Positions 1 through 9,378 of a stretch of DNA of 64,000 bases are shown piece by piece. This DNA comes from Rickettsia helvetica (lineage in GTDB: Bacteria > Pseudomonadota > Alphaproteobacteria > Rickettsiales > Rickettsiaceae). The stretch covers positions 62,001 through 126,000 of the forward strand of contig NZ_OZ018776.1 of NCBI RefSeq assembly GCF_963970025.1, given 5' to 3'. Made by a program: the position numbers and the translations under genes. Position 1 is the stretch's first letter; each line of letters starts with the position of its first letter. Below the pieces are notes generated by a model. That model was given only the letters and a program-made list of their open reading frames with translations, did not search any database and was not told the DNA's origin.

Positions 1-30
1 GGGTTAATAAGGTAAATAGGAAATTATCAA

Positions 31-150
31 TAGACCTCTTGCATAACCTATCTTATAAAGAGGAAACACTCACCTCACACTGCAGTATACAAAAAGTATG
101 TGAGGATATGAGTACCGGATTGACGTACAAGTATTTTTTTTCTCAATTAG
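31..150. repeat. RPE-1 remnant
   Basis: The stretch opens with the same 'tagacctctt.cataac' edge that bounds the large palindrome at 28965-29103. It then carries the core typical of RPE-1, read on the plus strand as roughly EETLTSH...VCEDMSTGLTYK. Compared with the copies at 2937-3084 and 17385-17530 it is diverged and lacks a clean right end. No gene is seen between here and the MFS pseudogene. Confidence 0.6.
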
Positions 151-270
151 TTTATTATCATACTATTAACATCATTAGTGAATAGGTAAAAATAAGCTAA
201 TGGTAAGTTGTACTTCACTTCCTTATTTATCGTATAAAGCGAAATTTCCTATTGACTTTTATATAAAACA

Positions 271-312
271 GTATAATATCTTTACAATTTAACTTTTGTA
301 AAGATATTATAC
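271..312. repeat. Perfect 15-bp inverted repeat (hairpin)
   Basis: Arms at 271-285 and 298-312 are perfect reverse complements (gtataatatctttac and its complement) around a 12-nt loop. No T-run follows directly on either strand, so it may be a terminator relic, an operator-like site, or the end of a small repeat in front of the MFS pseudogene. Confidence 0.6.
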
Positions 313-337
313 TCGGCTATGAGAAAGAACAAAGAAG

Positions 338-1684
338 TTTAACACGTAAGCAAAAAGAAGCAATAGGACTTTATTTTATCTATCGGTACGTTTCTTGAGT
401 ATTTTGACCTTATGCTATACGTGCATATGGCTGTGTTATTAAATCATTTATTTTTTCCTAAGTATGATCCTTTTGTTAATTCACTTCTTAATGCTTTTGC
501 GTTTTGTTCTACTTTCGTTTTTAGACCGGTAGGAGCTATAATATTTGGTTGGATTGGTGACAATATAGGCAAAAAAGCAACTGTTATTATTACCACAGCT
601 ATTATGGCAATCACCTGTATTGTTTTACAGCGACTCTCTTTCCCCTTACTCAGAAATAGGTATAGCTGCTACTATAGTTATAACATTATGTAGAGTTGCT
701 CAAGGGATCTCATCAATGGACGAGATTATTGGGGGCTCAAATTTACTTAACTGAGATTACAAAACCTCCTAGTCAATATTCAGCTATAGCTGTAATTATC
801 ACTGCTTCTACTGTAGGAGGTGTTGCAGCACTCGGTATGGCAACCATAGTTACTAATTATAGTTTTAATTGGCGTATAGCTTTTTGGATGGGAGCCGTCA
901 TTGCAGTAATTGGACTAACTGCATGAACTACTTTACGTGAAACTCCTGTATTTACAGATGCAAAACGTCAACTTCAAGAAAGCTTATCAAGTGCTATTGA
1001 GAAAGGAGATATAAATGTTAAAAAACTTAAAAAACCACTTTCTTTTTAAAGAAAAAGTTAATAAAAAACTTGTTTAGCTTATTTTTTAATTGAATGTATG
1101 TGGCCTGTCACGTTTTATTTTACTTACTCGCATTGTAGTAATATATTAAAAAATACCTTGGCTATACTAGTGAACAAATCATACATAATAATTTTTTTGT
1201 CTCAGTGATACATTTAGGATCAAATATAATATTAACTTATTTATGCTATAAAATATATCCGATAATCCTTATAAAGTTTAGATTGTTAGTATTTTGGTTA
1301 TTTGCTTTTATATATCCTTATTTATTGTCAAATGTAAGTAGTCCTTTCGAAGTCCTGTTTGTACAATCATTTTTTATTATATTTAGACCTGATGCTTTTC
1401 CTGCAGTATCTATATGTATAAAACGTTTTCCAGTTTTTAAACGTTTTACTTATCCAAGTTGGTTATTTGCTTTATCACGAGCTTTAATGCATATTATTAC
1501 CTCTTTTGGACTAGTGTTTTTAGTTAAATATTTTGATAATTGGGGAGTATTGTTTATATTAATTCCAGTAAGTATAGGTTTTACGTGGGGGATATTATAT
1601 TTTGAAAAGCTTGATAAAGTGGTTGAAAGTTATCCTCAAACTTCGTTAGTGACTGTTTTTCAGCTGATAGTCTTTAGGATATAG
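338..1684 (+). pseudogene. Degraded MFS transporter (proline/betaine transporter ProP-like)
   Basis: Several plus-strand pieces together resemble the Rickettsia ProP-like major facilitator transporters, inner-membrane importers of osmolytes or other small solutes. The N-terminal piece reads KQKEAIG, then after a frameshift near 370-380 GTFLEYFDLMLYVHMAV, and RPVGAIIFGWIGDNIGKK, the classic loop 2-3 MFS signature with R and D/GDxxGR-like residues. Further pieces at 696-926 and 1205-1684 cover middle and C-terminal membrane helices. Frameshifts and stop codons separate them, with the worst decay at 927-1200. The 3' end overlaps the convergent spoT fragment. It cannot make a full 12-helix protein. 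The exact substrate of the ancestor is unknown. Confidence 0.8.
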
Positions 1685-2306
1685 ATACTGATAGCATAAA
1701 AATAAGAACCTTTCTTTTATTACTGGAATTTTAAAGTACGCAGCTATAGTTACAAAATTTATTAAAGTCTCTTTAATAATTTTTTTAGCTTTCTCAGGTG
1801 ATTTAGCTCCTAAAGTCTGTATATTATGGACTCTATCAAAAAGTTTTATAAGTGCCGTATTATATCTTTTCTGTTTAATTAATAGATTTAAGCTTTCTTC
1901 AGCAGTGATTTTCCCGTAAGGTTTAATTCTAGTTAGGCCTTCTACATGTTTCGCTACCTCTGCTCCAAAAATGCCGTTAATCATTTCTTCAGTTAATTCT
2001 ATATCCTCAATAGTATCATGAAGTAAAGCAGCTTGTAGCATTATGGCCGTAAAAAGCTTAGGAACTGCTTCAGCTACAAACTCCGCAAGCATAATCGTCA
2101 CCTCATATAGGATGAGAATAATAAGGATCACCTGATTGACGCATTTGAGAACTGTGATATTTACGAGCGTAGTAAATGCCTTTTTTAACCTCTTCTATAT
2201 CAATAGGATTTTTTACTTTAGCGTTTAAATATTCGAGTTTATCAAGTAATTTTTTAGCGTAAACGCATACTTCAAACTTTTTTTTCCAAGAGCTTATATC
2301 TTCCAT
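1646..2306 (-). pseudogene. spoT: spoT-type (p)ppGpp hydrolase domain, split by one frameshift
   Basis: Two adjacent minus-strand pieces form a RelA/SpoT HD hydrolase domain. The first (2103-2306) ends at GDPYYSHPI. The second (to 1646) continues in another frame with AALLHDTIEDIE, which holds the HD metal motif, and LIKLFDRVHNIQTL, matching the family's DRLHN box. A single extra base near 2110 explains the break: removing it joins HPI directly to the next frame. The synthetase and TGS domains are absent, as in the fragmented SpoT genes known from Rickettsia. If any product is made it would be a hydrolase-only alarmone enzyme. The frameshift argues for an inactive gene unless an alternative start in the second piece is used. 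Confidence 0.8.
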
Positions 2307-2736
2307 AAAAGTTATTTTTTATTTTTATTAATAATAGTTGATTACAATTAAAATTAAAAAATTGCAATAACAAATAATTTTTTAACTTTAAATATATTAA
2401 TGACTTTTGATTATTTTATATTTTAGCAACTATCATTTTGCTTTATTAGCTGCTTTAACTTCTACTTCCTCTCGTAATTTATACTTTGCTATTTTTTTCC
2501 TCTACATAGTTGAAAAGCTAGTAAAAATAATGGCAAAAGTAATAAATAATGCAAAAATGAGTTACATCATAGTTCAGAAAGGTTCCGACAAGATAAATTT
2601 AAAGGCGAGCGAGCTAGGCGTATATTAATATGTAAGCAAAGGCGAGAGTACAAAATTCGCTTGTATCAAGCTTTATGAATTATGATGTATATGAAAGATT
2701 CTTAAAAACTCGTATGGACCAGGAGAAACTCATTCA

Positions 2737-2835
2737 GTGTCATACCGTGGCTTGTTGATCACGGTATAGCATTATTACGTGGATCGATTCCACCCATGTC
2801 ATCCTAGCTCGCTTGACCGCAGGTTCCAGAAAAAA
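2737..2835. repeat. Decayed RPE, 'gtcataccgtgg...' family
   Basis: The segment carries 'gtcataccgtggcttgttgatcacggtat' and, after a gap, 'atgtcatcctagctcg...ccag', the ends of the same palindromic family seen intact at 41798-41875, 49221-49320, 61213-61308 and 61448-61544. The centre is diverged. The gene-free stretch 2307-3397 holds only this and two other repeat copies; I see no convincing gene in the rest. Confidence 0.55.
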
Positions 2836-2936
2836 TAGCCAAGTAATGTAATATTATAATGAAATACGTAACTATCAATCTCTCAATGGACAATCTCCTC
2901 TCGTTTTCTTCTTGTCAACGAATTACGTAAACTTTA

Positions 2937-3084
2937 TTAGACCTTTTCGGAAATGAGGATTTAGAGAGGAATTTGAAAGAGACACTTCACCTCGAACCGG
3001 AGCGTACATACTAGTACGTGAGGATGAGGGGTAAGGATCGACGTACAAATTACCTCTAGAAGTAGAGTTTCCGAAGAGGTATAT
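2937..3084. repeat. RPE-1 element
   Basis: Read on the plus strand the core gives EEFERDTSPRTGAYILVRED followed shortly by GSTYKLPLEVEF. This is the recurrent RPE-1 peptide pattern found in many Rickettsia proteins. The element is bounded by 'agacctttt' and 'gaagaggtat', which are complementary-like ends. Here it is intergenic and contains a stop codon. Confidence 0.8.
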
Positions 3085-3154
3085 TGTATGACACTGAACG
3101 TGTTTCCTGATCTACACAACAAAAAACTATAACTGTAAAGAACGTGGGAATTTA

Positions 3155-3240
3155 GAAAAAGTAATCAAAAATGCTAAAATTTAGTATTTTTTACTGGATT
3201 GTCTTGTCAATTACTTCGTAATTTTCTTGCAATGGCATTA
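3155..3240. repeat. Partial RPE of the 'cattgcgag' family
   Basis: The right half (ttttttactggattg...cttgcaatggcattaaattattaactaat) closely matches the right half and flank of the element at 22490-22611, including the shared downstream string 'ttaaattattaactaat'. The left half is missing or decayed. Confidence 0.6.
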
Positions 3241-3397
3241 AATTATTAACTAATATATACTTAGTTAGAAATGCCATTTCACAAAAGTACTGTTTTTCTT
3301 GATAGGTTTAACTATTATAACATTTAAGACTAAAAAGCTTGAGTTTAAGCTTCATTCATTGTTTGATGTTTTCGTTGAAATACTAAAAACTTTCGAT

Positions 3398-3473
3398 TGG
3401 TGGGCGATGACGGACTCGAACCGCCGACACTCTCGGTGTAAACGAGATACTCTACCAGCTGAGCTAATCGCCC
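3398..3473 (-). tRNA. tRNA-Val(TAC)
   Basis: The minus strand folds into a complete cloverleaf: acceptor gggcgat/atcgccc, D arm gctc...gagt, anticodon stem tctcg/cgaga with loop tttacac (anticodon TAC, reads GUA), and T arm with ttcgagt. Discriminator A is followed by an encoded CCA at 3398-3400. It lies about 110 nt downstream of rpsT on the same strand. Confidence 0.95.
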
Positions 3474-3582
3474 ATATTTTTTATTAATTAGTAAAATAAC
3501 ATTATTTATAATTAATAAGAAGTACATATAAATAATTTGGCAAAATTTTATTAGTTTTTGCTTTTAAATTACCTATAAAGTG

Positions 3583-3855
3583 TTATTTGTTTTCGTTCAA
3601 ACTTTTTATTTGTCTTGATAATCTGCTGATTTTTCTTGAGGCGGTATTTAATTTAATTATATTTTTTTTCACACCTTGCATTATCTTAGACTGAGCAATA
3701 GATAAAGCTAAGTTAGCATTTTCTTTATTACCAAGACTGATTTCATGTACCACTTTCTTTATAAAAGTTTTTATTGCACTAGATCTTTTTTTATTGATTA
3801 GAGTTCTTTTTACTGTTTGTCTAGCAGCTTTTTTTGCTGAAGAATGATTAGCCAT
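3583..3855 (-). CDS. rpsT: 30S ribosomal protein S20
   Basis: This 90-residue basic protein starts MANHSSAKKAARQ, the typical S20 opening, and ends in a lysine- and arginine-rich helix. S20 binds 16S rRNA at the bottom of the 30S body and helps early assembly. Length is normal for alphaproteobacteria. It sits 17 nt downstream of rplQ on the same strand, so it could be read through from the ribosomal cluster, although in most bacteria rpsT is a separate unit. Confidence 0.97.
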   Translation of the reverse strand: MANHSSAKKAARQTVKRTLINKKRSSAIKTFIKKVVHEISLGNKENANLALSIAQSKIMQGVKKNIIKLNTASRKISRLSRQIKSLNENK

Positions 3856-3872
3856 TACCGAATCCTTTATAT

Positions 3873-4283
3873 TTAACTTTTAATATCTTCATTAACATCT
3901 TGCTGTATATTTCCTTTAGCATTAATATCTCTATCTACAAATTCAATATATGCTATCGGTGCTAAATCACCATAACGGAATCCGGCTTTTATTATTCTAG
4001 TATAACCGCCAGGTCTATCTTTATATCTAGTACCTAAAATATTTATAAGCTTTTCTACTGCTTTTTTATCTTTTATTTTTGATAAAACGCTTCTTCTTAC
4101 CGTTAAATCAGCTTTTTTAGCTTTAGTAATTAGAGTTTCAATATAAGGTCTTAATTCCTTAGCTTTTGGTAAAGTAGTTTTAATTTGTTCATGAGTTACA
4201 AGTGCTACCGCCATATTAGCGAGCATTGCTTGCCTATGACTACTTGTTACATTTAACTTTCTACCTTTAATTTTATGTCGCAT
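3873..4283 (-). CDS. rplQ: 50S ribosomal protein L17
   Basis: The 136-residue product opens MRHKIKGRKLNVTSSHR, close to the L17 signature MRH...RKLxRxxxHR, and carries RPGGYTRIIK in its second half. L17 sits near the peptide exit tunnel of the 50S subunit. It is the last classical gene of the alpha operon and lies 12 nt after rpoA. The C-terminal tail after residue ~115 is acidic, as is common in this genus. Confidence 0.97.
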   Translation of the reverse strand: MRHKIKGRKLNVTSSHRQAMLANMAVALVTHEQIKTTLPKAKELRPYIETLITKAKKADLTVRRSVLSKIKDKKAVEKLINILGTRYKDRPGGYTRIIKAGFRYGDLAPIAYIEFVDRDINAKGNIQQDVNEDIKS

Positions 4284-4295
4284 TTTTATTAGTCC

Positions 4296-5318
4296 TTAAT
4301 TATAAGAATCTTCATAACGTTTAGATAATTCCTGAATATTTTCCGGTGGCCAATCCGGTACATCCATACTGAATCTTAAATTAAATTTTGCCAATATTTC
4401 TTTAATCTCATTTAAAGATTTTCTACCAAAATTTGGAGTTCTCAGCATATCGGATTCTGTTCTTTTTACTAGATCCCCTATATATATTATATTATCATTT
4501 TTCAAACAATTTGCTGATCTAACTGATAACTCCAATTCATCAACTCTCTTAAGTAAATAAGGCGAAAACGGTAAAGCATCAGTTTTAACCTGCTTATCTT
4601 CTTCCTGTTCTTCAAAAGAAATAAATAATTGTAATTGCTCTTGTAAAATACGTGCAGCTAAACCTACAGCCATTTCAGGTAATAAATCACCGTTAGTTTC
4701 TACAAACATAATTAATTTATCATAGTCGGTAACCTGACCTACCCTAGTATTTTCTACCTTATAAGTAACACTTTTTACCGGGTTAAATAAAGCATCTATA
4801 GCTATTTCACCAATAGGTAAATTATCCTCATAACTATTTGTGCTAAGTACATATCCTTTACCAACCTTACAAGTTAATTCCATTTCAAGCTGCTTGTTCT
4901 TAACTAGATCACAAATTACATGATCCGGATTCAGTATTTCTACATCATGACCTGTTTCAATCATACCGGCCGTTACAACACAAGGTCCTGTTGCTTTTAA
5001 TTTCACGATACGTTTTTCCGCAACATGCATTTTTACTTCAATACCTTTAATGTTTAAAATTACTTCCGATACATCTTCTTTTACACCGGGTATAGAAGAA
5101 AATTCATGTTCTATAGCAGGGATCTTTATAGAAGTGATAGCCGCTCCTTGTAAAGAAGAAAGTAATACTCTTCTCATAGCATTACCGAGTGTTAAACCAA
5201 AACCTCTTTCTAAAGGTTCAACTACAATTTTAGCTTTATTATTGGTTTCCGGAAAATTTTCATAAGCAACTTTATTCGGCTTTATTAAAGTATTCCAATT
5301 TTTACTTAACGATAACAT
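4296..5318 (-). CDS. rpoA: DNA-directed RNA polymerase subunit alpha
   Basis: At 340 residues it has both alpha domains. The N-terminal domain (about 1-235) dimerises and nucleates RNA polymerase assembly and includes PLERGFGLTLGNAMRRVLLS, the diagnostic dimer-interface motif. The C-terminal domain (about 255-320), with the helix-hairpin-helix-like stretch RTPNFGRKSLNEIKE, contacts UP elements and activators. It lies between rpsK (18 nt upstream) and rplQ in the canonical alpha operon order. Length and motifs are normal. Confidence 0.98.
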   Translation of the reverse strand: MLSLSKNWNTLIKPNKVAYENFPETNNKAKIVVEPLERGFGLTLGNAMRRVLLSSLQGAAITSIKIPAIEHEFSSIPGVKEDVSEVILNIKGIEVKMHVAEKRIVKLKATGPCVVTAGMIETGHDVEILNPDHVICDLVKNKQLEMELTCKVGKGYVLSTNSYEDNLPIGEIAIDALFNPVKSVTYKVENTRVGQVTDYDKLIMFVETNGDLLPEMAVGLAARILQEQLQLFISFEEQEEDKQVKTDALPFSPYLLKRVDELELSVRSANCLKNDNIIYIGDLVKRTESDMLRTPNFGRKSLNEIKEILAKFNLRFSMDVPDWPPENIQELSKRYEDSYN

Positions 5319-5336
5319 TTAATACCTATGATTCTC

Positions 5337-5720
5337 TTATACTCTTCTTCTTTTTGGCGGTCTTACTCCATTATGAGCAATTGACGATACATCTAAAATT
5401 GATGTAACCACAAAATTTTGTCTGAATAAAGCTCTCATTGCTGATTCACGCTGAGCTCCCGGTCCTCCAATCCTAATAGAAATAGTTTTTAGACCATATT
5501 CTTTTGCTTTTTCCGAGGCTCTATCAATTGTTACTTGAGCTGCATAAGGTGTTGCTTTTCTTGCCCCTTTAAACCCATTACCTCCTGCCGATGCAGAAGA
5601 CATAGTATTACCTTGGATATCAGTAAATGTTACTATAGTATTATTAAATGATGCTCGGATATGCACAACACCAAGAGTGATAGTTTTTTTCTTTTTCTTA
5701 ACTTTAACCGTCTGATTCAT
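5337..5720 (-). CDS. rpsK: 30S ribosomal protein S11
   Basis: The 127-residue protein contains HIRASFNNTIVTFTD and ends with HNGVRPPKRRRV, both hallmarks of S11. The basic C-terminus contacts 16S rRNA on the 30S platform near the Shine-Dalgarno helix. The N-terminus has an unusual run of lysines (VKVKKKKK). It follows rpsM by 25 nt and precedes rpoA. Confidence 0.98.
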   Translation of the reverse strand: MNQTVKVKKKKKTITLGVVHIRASFNNTIVTFTDIQGNTMSSASAGGNGFKGARKATPYAAQVTIDRASEKAKEYGLKTISIRIGGPGAQRESAMRALFRQNFVVTSILDVSSIAHNGVRPPKRRRV

Positions 5721-5745
5721 TAATTTATACTCTATACTTAAACTA

Positions 5746-6123
5746 TTATTTTACAGCTTTTTTCTTTCCGGCTATCGCAATAGCTTTACCTTTTCTAGTT
5801 CGAGCATTAGAATGCGTGTTCTGTCCTCTCACCGGCAACTTACGTATATGTCTAAGCCCTTGATAACATCTTATATCTTTCTTCTTCTTAATATTAAGCG
5901 TAACTTCTCGTCTTAAATCACCCTCAACTTTATACTCGCTTTCAATAATATTACGTAAGCTTATTAACTCTTGATCCGTAAGTTCTTTAACTTTTTTATC
6001 TTTCGATATTTTTGCTTTATTACAGATCTCTGCTGCCATAGTAGGCCCAAGACCGTAAATGTAAGTTAAACTCACAACTAAACGTTTATTATCGGGAACA
6101 TTAACACTTGCAATTCTTGCCAC
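5746..6123 (-). CDS. rpsM: 30S ribosomal protein S13
   Basis: The 125-residue product starts MARIASVNVPDNKR, contains the helix-two-turn-helix region and IRCYQGLRHIRKLPVRGQ, and ends in a basic tail typical of S13, which touches P-site tRNA and the head of the 30S subunit. It lies between adk and rpsK. The usual neighbour rpmJ (L36) is not present between secY/adk and rpsM, as is normal in many alphaproteobacteria. Confidence 0.98.
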   Translation of the reverse strand: MARIASVNVPDNKRLVVSLTYIYGLGPTMAAEICNKAKISKDKKVKELTDQELISLRNIIESEYKVEGDLRREVTLNIKKKKDIRCYQGLRHIRKLPVRGQNTHSNARTRKGKAIAIAGKKKAVK

Positions 6124-6181
6124 AAATAATCTCCAAAATTTTACTGGTAACTAGAAAATAATATAAAAATCTTTAATAAAG

Positions 6182-6820
6182 TCAATTTATTTTTAGTATT
6201 TTCTGTATATCAATTTCTATTTCTTGTTCATTTTTACTTCCATTAACTATATAAAAATTACCACTATTTTTATAATAATCTATTAACGGATATGTTTCTG
6301 TTTTATATACTTCAATTCTTTTTTTTATTACTTCTTCATTATCGTCTTTTCTATAATCAAATGTACTTGAACCGCAAACATCACATACATTATCAGTTTT
6401 AGGCTGCAAGAAGTAACTATTATATATTTTACCGCAATTTTTACAACTATATCTTCCTAAAACTCTTTTAATTAATAATTCATCTGAAACATCAAAATAT
6501 ATTATTTTAATTTTTTCTTTAATAAATGATTTAAAGAATTTCGCTTGCTCTAAATTACGTGGATATCCATCTAATATATAGCCGTTTTTATATTCAGAGG
6601 ATAATAAAAAATTTTTGATTACTTGATTAACTATTTCATTAGGGATAAGCTCCCCTTGCTTAACATAATTATTAATTAATTCTGCTTCACTAGTTGATGT
6701 TTTAATAATTGTTCTAAATATATCACCGATTGCTATATGTGGTAAATCAATTTTTTTAGCTATCTTTTTCCCTTGTGTTCCCTTTCCGGCTCCTGGAGGA
6801 CCTAAAAAAATTACTATCAC
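6182..6820 (-). CDS. adk: Adenylate kinase
   Basis: The 212-residue enzyme interconverts AMP plus ATP and 2 ADP in the cytoplasm. The P-loop is GPPGAGKGT at residues 7-15. The AMP-binding region and GYPRNLEQA follow. The LID carries a four-cysteine zinc knuckle (CKNC at about 125-128 and CDVC near 146-149), a trait of many bacterial long-form kinases. It is co-directional with secY, 15 nt downstream, as in the standard secY-adk arrangement. In an obligate intracellular parasite that imports ATP it likely balances the host-derived adenylate pool. Confidence 0.97.
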   Translation of the reverse strand: MIVIFLGPPGAGKGTQGKKIAKKIDLPHIAIGDIFRTIIKTSTSEAELINNYVKQGELIPNEIVNQVIKNFLLSSEYKNGYILDGYPRNLEQAKFFKSFIKEKIKIIYFDVSDELLIKRVLGRYSCKNCGKIYNSYFLQPKTDNVCDVCGSSTFDYRKDDNEEVIKKRIEVYKTETYPLIDYYKNSGNFYIVNGSKNEQEIEIDIQKILKIN

Positions 6821-6835
6821 TATTTAAGCTCATTT

Positions 6836-8137
6836 TTAATTTTTTAATTTTACTTTCTTCATTAAACCTTCATACTTACTACTAAATAAGTAAGTTTGAA
6901 TCTGCGTCATAGTATCAAGTACCACATTCACTACAATTAAAAAACTCGTACCTCCTAAAGAAAGAGAGATTACATACTTATTCATTAATAGCTCCGGAAT
7001 TACACATATTATACTTAAATATATCCCACCTATAACCGTAAGCCTTGTAAGTATATAATCAAAATAATCAGACGTATTTTTTCCTGGTCTTTTACCCGGA
7101 ATATAAGCACCATATTTTCTTAAATTATTAGCAGTTTCTTCAGAATTAAATACTATTGCAGTATAAAAAAAACTAAAAAACATAATTAATGCTACATATA
7201 ATAAAATATATACGGGTTTTCCATGCCCTAAATAATAAGTAAGCATGCCCATAGTTTCTGAATTACTATTAGAAAAATTAGCAAGCGTAGCAGGGAATAG
7301 TAAAATTGAACTAGCAAATATTGGAGGTATTACACCAGAAGTATTTAATTTAAGAGGCATATGCGTTGCTTCTCCTCCATAAATTTTATTTCCTACTTGT
7401 CTTTTAGGATACTGCACCAATAATTTTCTTTGGGCTTTTTCAAAAAATATAATTATAGCTATTAATACCACCACTCCAATACAAACAACTATCGCTATTA
7501 AAGGCGATAATGCCCCTTTTCTTGATAATTCAAACATACTAATAATAGCACTAGGTACTCCCGAAATTATACCTATAAATATAATTAAAGACGTACCGTT
7601 ACCTATTCCGCGTTGTGTAATTTGTTCTCCTAACCACATTAATAGCATAGTACCTACAACTAAAGTAATGACGGTTGTAACTCTAAAGAAAAAACCCGCT
7701 AAAATTACTACAGGACCGGTATTTGTTACAATTGACTCTAAACTTATAGCAACTCCATAAGCCTGAAAAGAAGCAAGCAGAACCGTTAAATATCTCGATA
7801 GCTGATTTACTTTCCTTTTGCCGACTTCCCCTTCTTTTTTTAAATTTTCCAAAGGTTTATATGCAACTGACATTAATTGGATAATAATTGAGGCGGTAAT
7901 ATACGGCATAATTGCTAAAGCAAAAATAGACATTCTACCTAGCGATCCTCCGGATAGCATATTGAACATTCCGAGTATTCCGGATTGATTTTTTTCAGCC
8001 ACACTACTTAAAGCAATTGAATCTATACCGGGTATAGGTATAAAAGACCCAAATCTACATACTATAAGAATGAGAATAGTAAAAACAATGCGACTAACTA
8101 AATCATTACCAGATTTTTTAGAAAAATTCTGCCCCAT
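6836..8137 (-). CDS. secY: Preprotein translocase subunit SecY
   Basis: The 433-residue integral membrane protein has about ten hydrophobic helices and forms the protein-conducting channel of the inner membrane with SecE and SecG. Diagnostic stretches include RFGSFIPIPGID near the N-terminus (plug region), IMPYITASIIIQL, and the cytoplasmic loop with QYPKRQVGNKIYGG that contacts the ribosome and SecA. It lies 3 nt after rplO in the usual spc-operon position and is followed by adk. Length is normal. Confidence 0.98.
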   Translation of the reverse strand: MGQNFSKKSGNDLVSRIVFTILILIVCRFGSFIPIPGIDSIALSSVAEKNQSGILGMFNMLSGGSLGRMSIFALAIMPYITASIIIQLMSVAYKPLENLKKEGEVGKRKVNQLSRYLTVLLASFQAYGVAISLESIVTNTGPVVILAGFFFRVTTVITLVVGTMLLMWLGEQITQRGIGNGTSLIIFIGIISGVPSAIISMFELSRKGALSPLIAIVVCIGVVVLIAIIIFFEKAQRKLLVQYPKRQVGNKIYGGEATHMPLKLNTSGVIPPIFASSILLFPATLANFSNSNSETMGMLTYYLGHGKPVYILLYVALIMFFSFFYTAIVFNSEETANNLRKYGAYIPGKRPGKNTSDYFDYILTRLTVIGGIYLSIICVIPELLMNKYVISLSLGGTSFLIVVNVVLDTMTQIQTYLFSSKYEGLMKKVKLKN

Positions 8138-8140
8138 ATA

Positions 8141-8602
8141 CTATAATAATTTTCCACCTGCTTTCTCGATTAAATCCTTAGCTTTAGAAGAATAAGCATC
8201 TAATTTTAATGATAGAGGAGAAGCGAAATCATCACTACAAATAGATAATAACTTCACTAGATTTTTATTATTTTTGTTATTAATTAATCCAACTTCTACC
8301 AGTTTTTCTTTGGTAATAGTATTATCAACACTTAAACGCCCATCGGCTAATGCTTCTTCAATATTATAAATATTTATTATATTGTATTTTTTAGTTGAAA
8401 TACAATTAAACCCTCTTTTAGGTAGTCTTTTGATCATAGGTGTTTGACCACCTTCAAAACCTTTTACTGCAACGCCAGATCTAGATTTTTGACCTTTAAT
8501 TCCTCTACCGCCGGTTTTTCCTTTACCGCTACCAATACCGCGTGCTATTCTTTTTTTATTTTTTTTAGCACCTATATTATTATATAATTCATTTAATTTC
8601 AT
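8141..8602 (-). CDS. rplO: 50S ribosomal protein L15
   Basis: The 153-residue product has the glycine-rich N-terminal extension (KRIARGIGSGKGKTGGRGIKG) that threads into 23S rRNA, and a globular C-terminal half ending KDLIEKAGGKL. Order rpmD-rplO-secY is canonical. The gap to rpmD is 13 nt. Confidence 0.97.
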   Translation of the reverse strand: MKLNELYNNIGAKKNKKRIARGIGSGKGKTGGRGIKGQKSRSGVAVKGFEGGQTPMIKRLPKRGFNCISTKKYNIINIYNIEEALADGRLSVDNTITKEKLVEVGLINNKNNKNLVKLLSICSDDFASPLSLKLDAYSSKAKDLIEKAGGKLL

Positions 8603-8615
8603 TTAAAAACTCTAA

Positions 8616-8807
8616 TTACATATTTTCTATTTTTAACAAATGCTTTACTTTTTCAATCATTCCTTTGATTGAATTAGTATTTTCAAGAATAACAGTCTTA
8701 TTAATTTTGTTTAAACCAAGCCCAACTAATGTCAATCTTTGATCATACTTACGACCTATAGCACTTTTAACTTGAGTAATTTTTATATTATTGATCTTAT
8801 TATTCAT
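8616..8807 (-). CDS. rpmD: 50S ribosomal protein L30
   Basis: This 63-residue protein contains IKITQVKSAIGRKYDQR and LVGLGLNKINKTV, the short alpha-beta fold of bacterial L30. It lies between rpsE and rplO as expected. Confidence 0.95.
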   Translation of the reverse strand: MNNKINNIKITQVKSAIGRKYDQRLTLVGLGLNKINKTVILENTNSIKGMIEKVKHLLKIENM

Positions 8808-8830
8808 AACTTCACCTTACTTACGCAACA

Positions 8831-9361
8831 TTATTTATTAACTTGAATATCAGAAGATTTTACAGATATTTCATTTACTTTTTTATCTCTTCTCATAGCA
8901 ATAGATTTTGGTGATGCAAGTTTATTTAATGCATCAAATGTTGCAGAAATCATTGCGTAAACATTCGTTGAACCTATTGATTTAGCAACAATATCATGAA
9001 TGCCTAAAGAATCAAAAATTGCTCTCATAGACCCTCCGGCTATAACGCCCGTACCTGCTTTAGCTCTTCTTAAAATCACTTTAGCAGCTCCACTTTTACC
9101 GACAACATCATGGTGAATAGTCCTATTTTGATATAAAGGTACTTGCATTATTCTCTTTTTAGCGGCTTGTTTCGCCTTGCCTCGAGCTTCGTTTACTTCT
9201 TTAGCTTTTCCGTGTCCCGCTCCGACTCTGCCGGCTTTATCACCGACAACTACACAAGCAGAAAAAGTAAATCTTCTACCGCCTTTTACTACTTTTGTAA
9301 CTCTATTTACATCAACTAAAACTTCGCTTAAAGTCTCTTCATTTTTTTTAACTTTAGACAT
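8831..9361 (-). CDS. rpsE: 30S ribosomal protein S5
   Basis: The 176-residue protein has the N-terminal double-stranded RNA-binding fold (KVVKGGRRFTFSACVVVGD) and the C-terminal S5 domain with GVIAGGSMRAIFDSLGI. S5 takes part in decoding accuracy with S4 and S12. It is preceded by rplR and followed by rpmD in the spc operon. Confidence 0.97.
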   Translation of the reverse strand: MSKVKKNEETLSEVLVDVNRVTKVVKGGRRFTFSACVVVGDKAGRVGAGHGKAKEVNEARGKAKQAAKKRIMQVPLYQNRTIHHDVVGKSGAAKVILRRAKAGTGVIAGGSMRAIFDSLGIHDIVAKSIGSTNVYAMISATFDALNKLASPKSIAMRRDKKVNEISVKSSDIQVNK

Positions 9362-9378
9362 TACTACAACCTTATAAC

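Noticed and set aside
2407..2628. Plus-strand open frame of 73 codons
   Set aside because: No recognisable family, poor start context, and it runs into repeat-rich DNA. Likely chance in AT-rich sequence.
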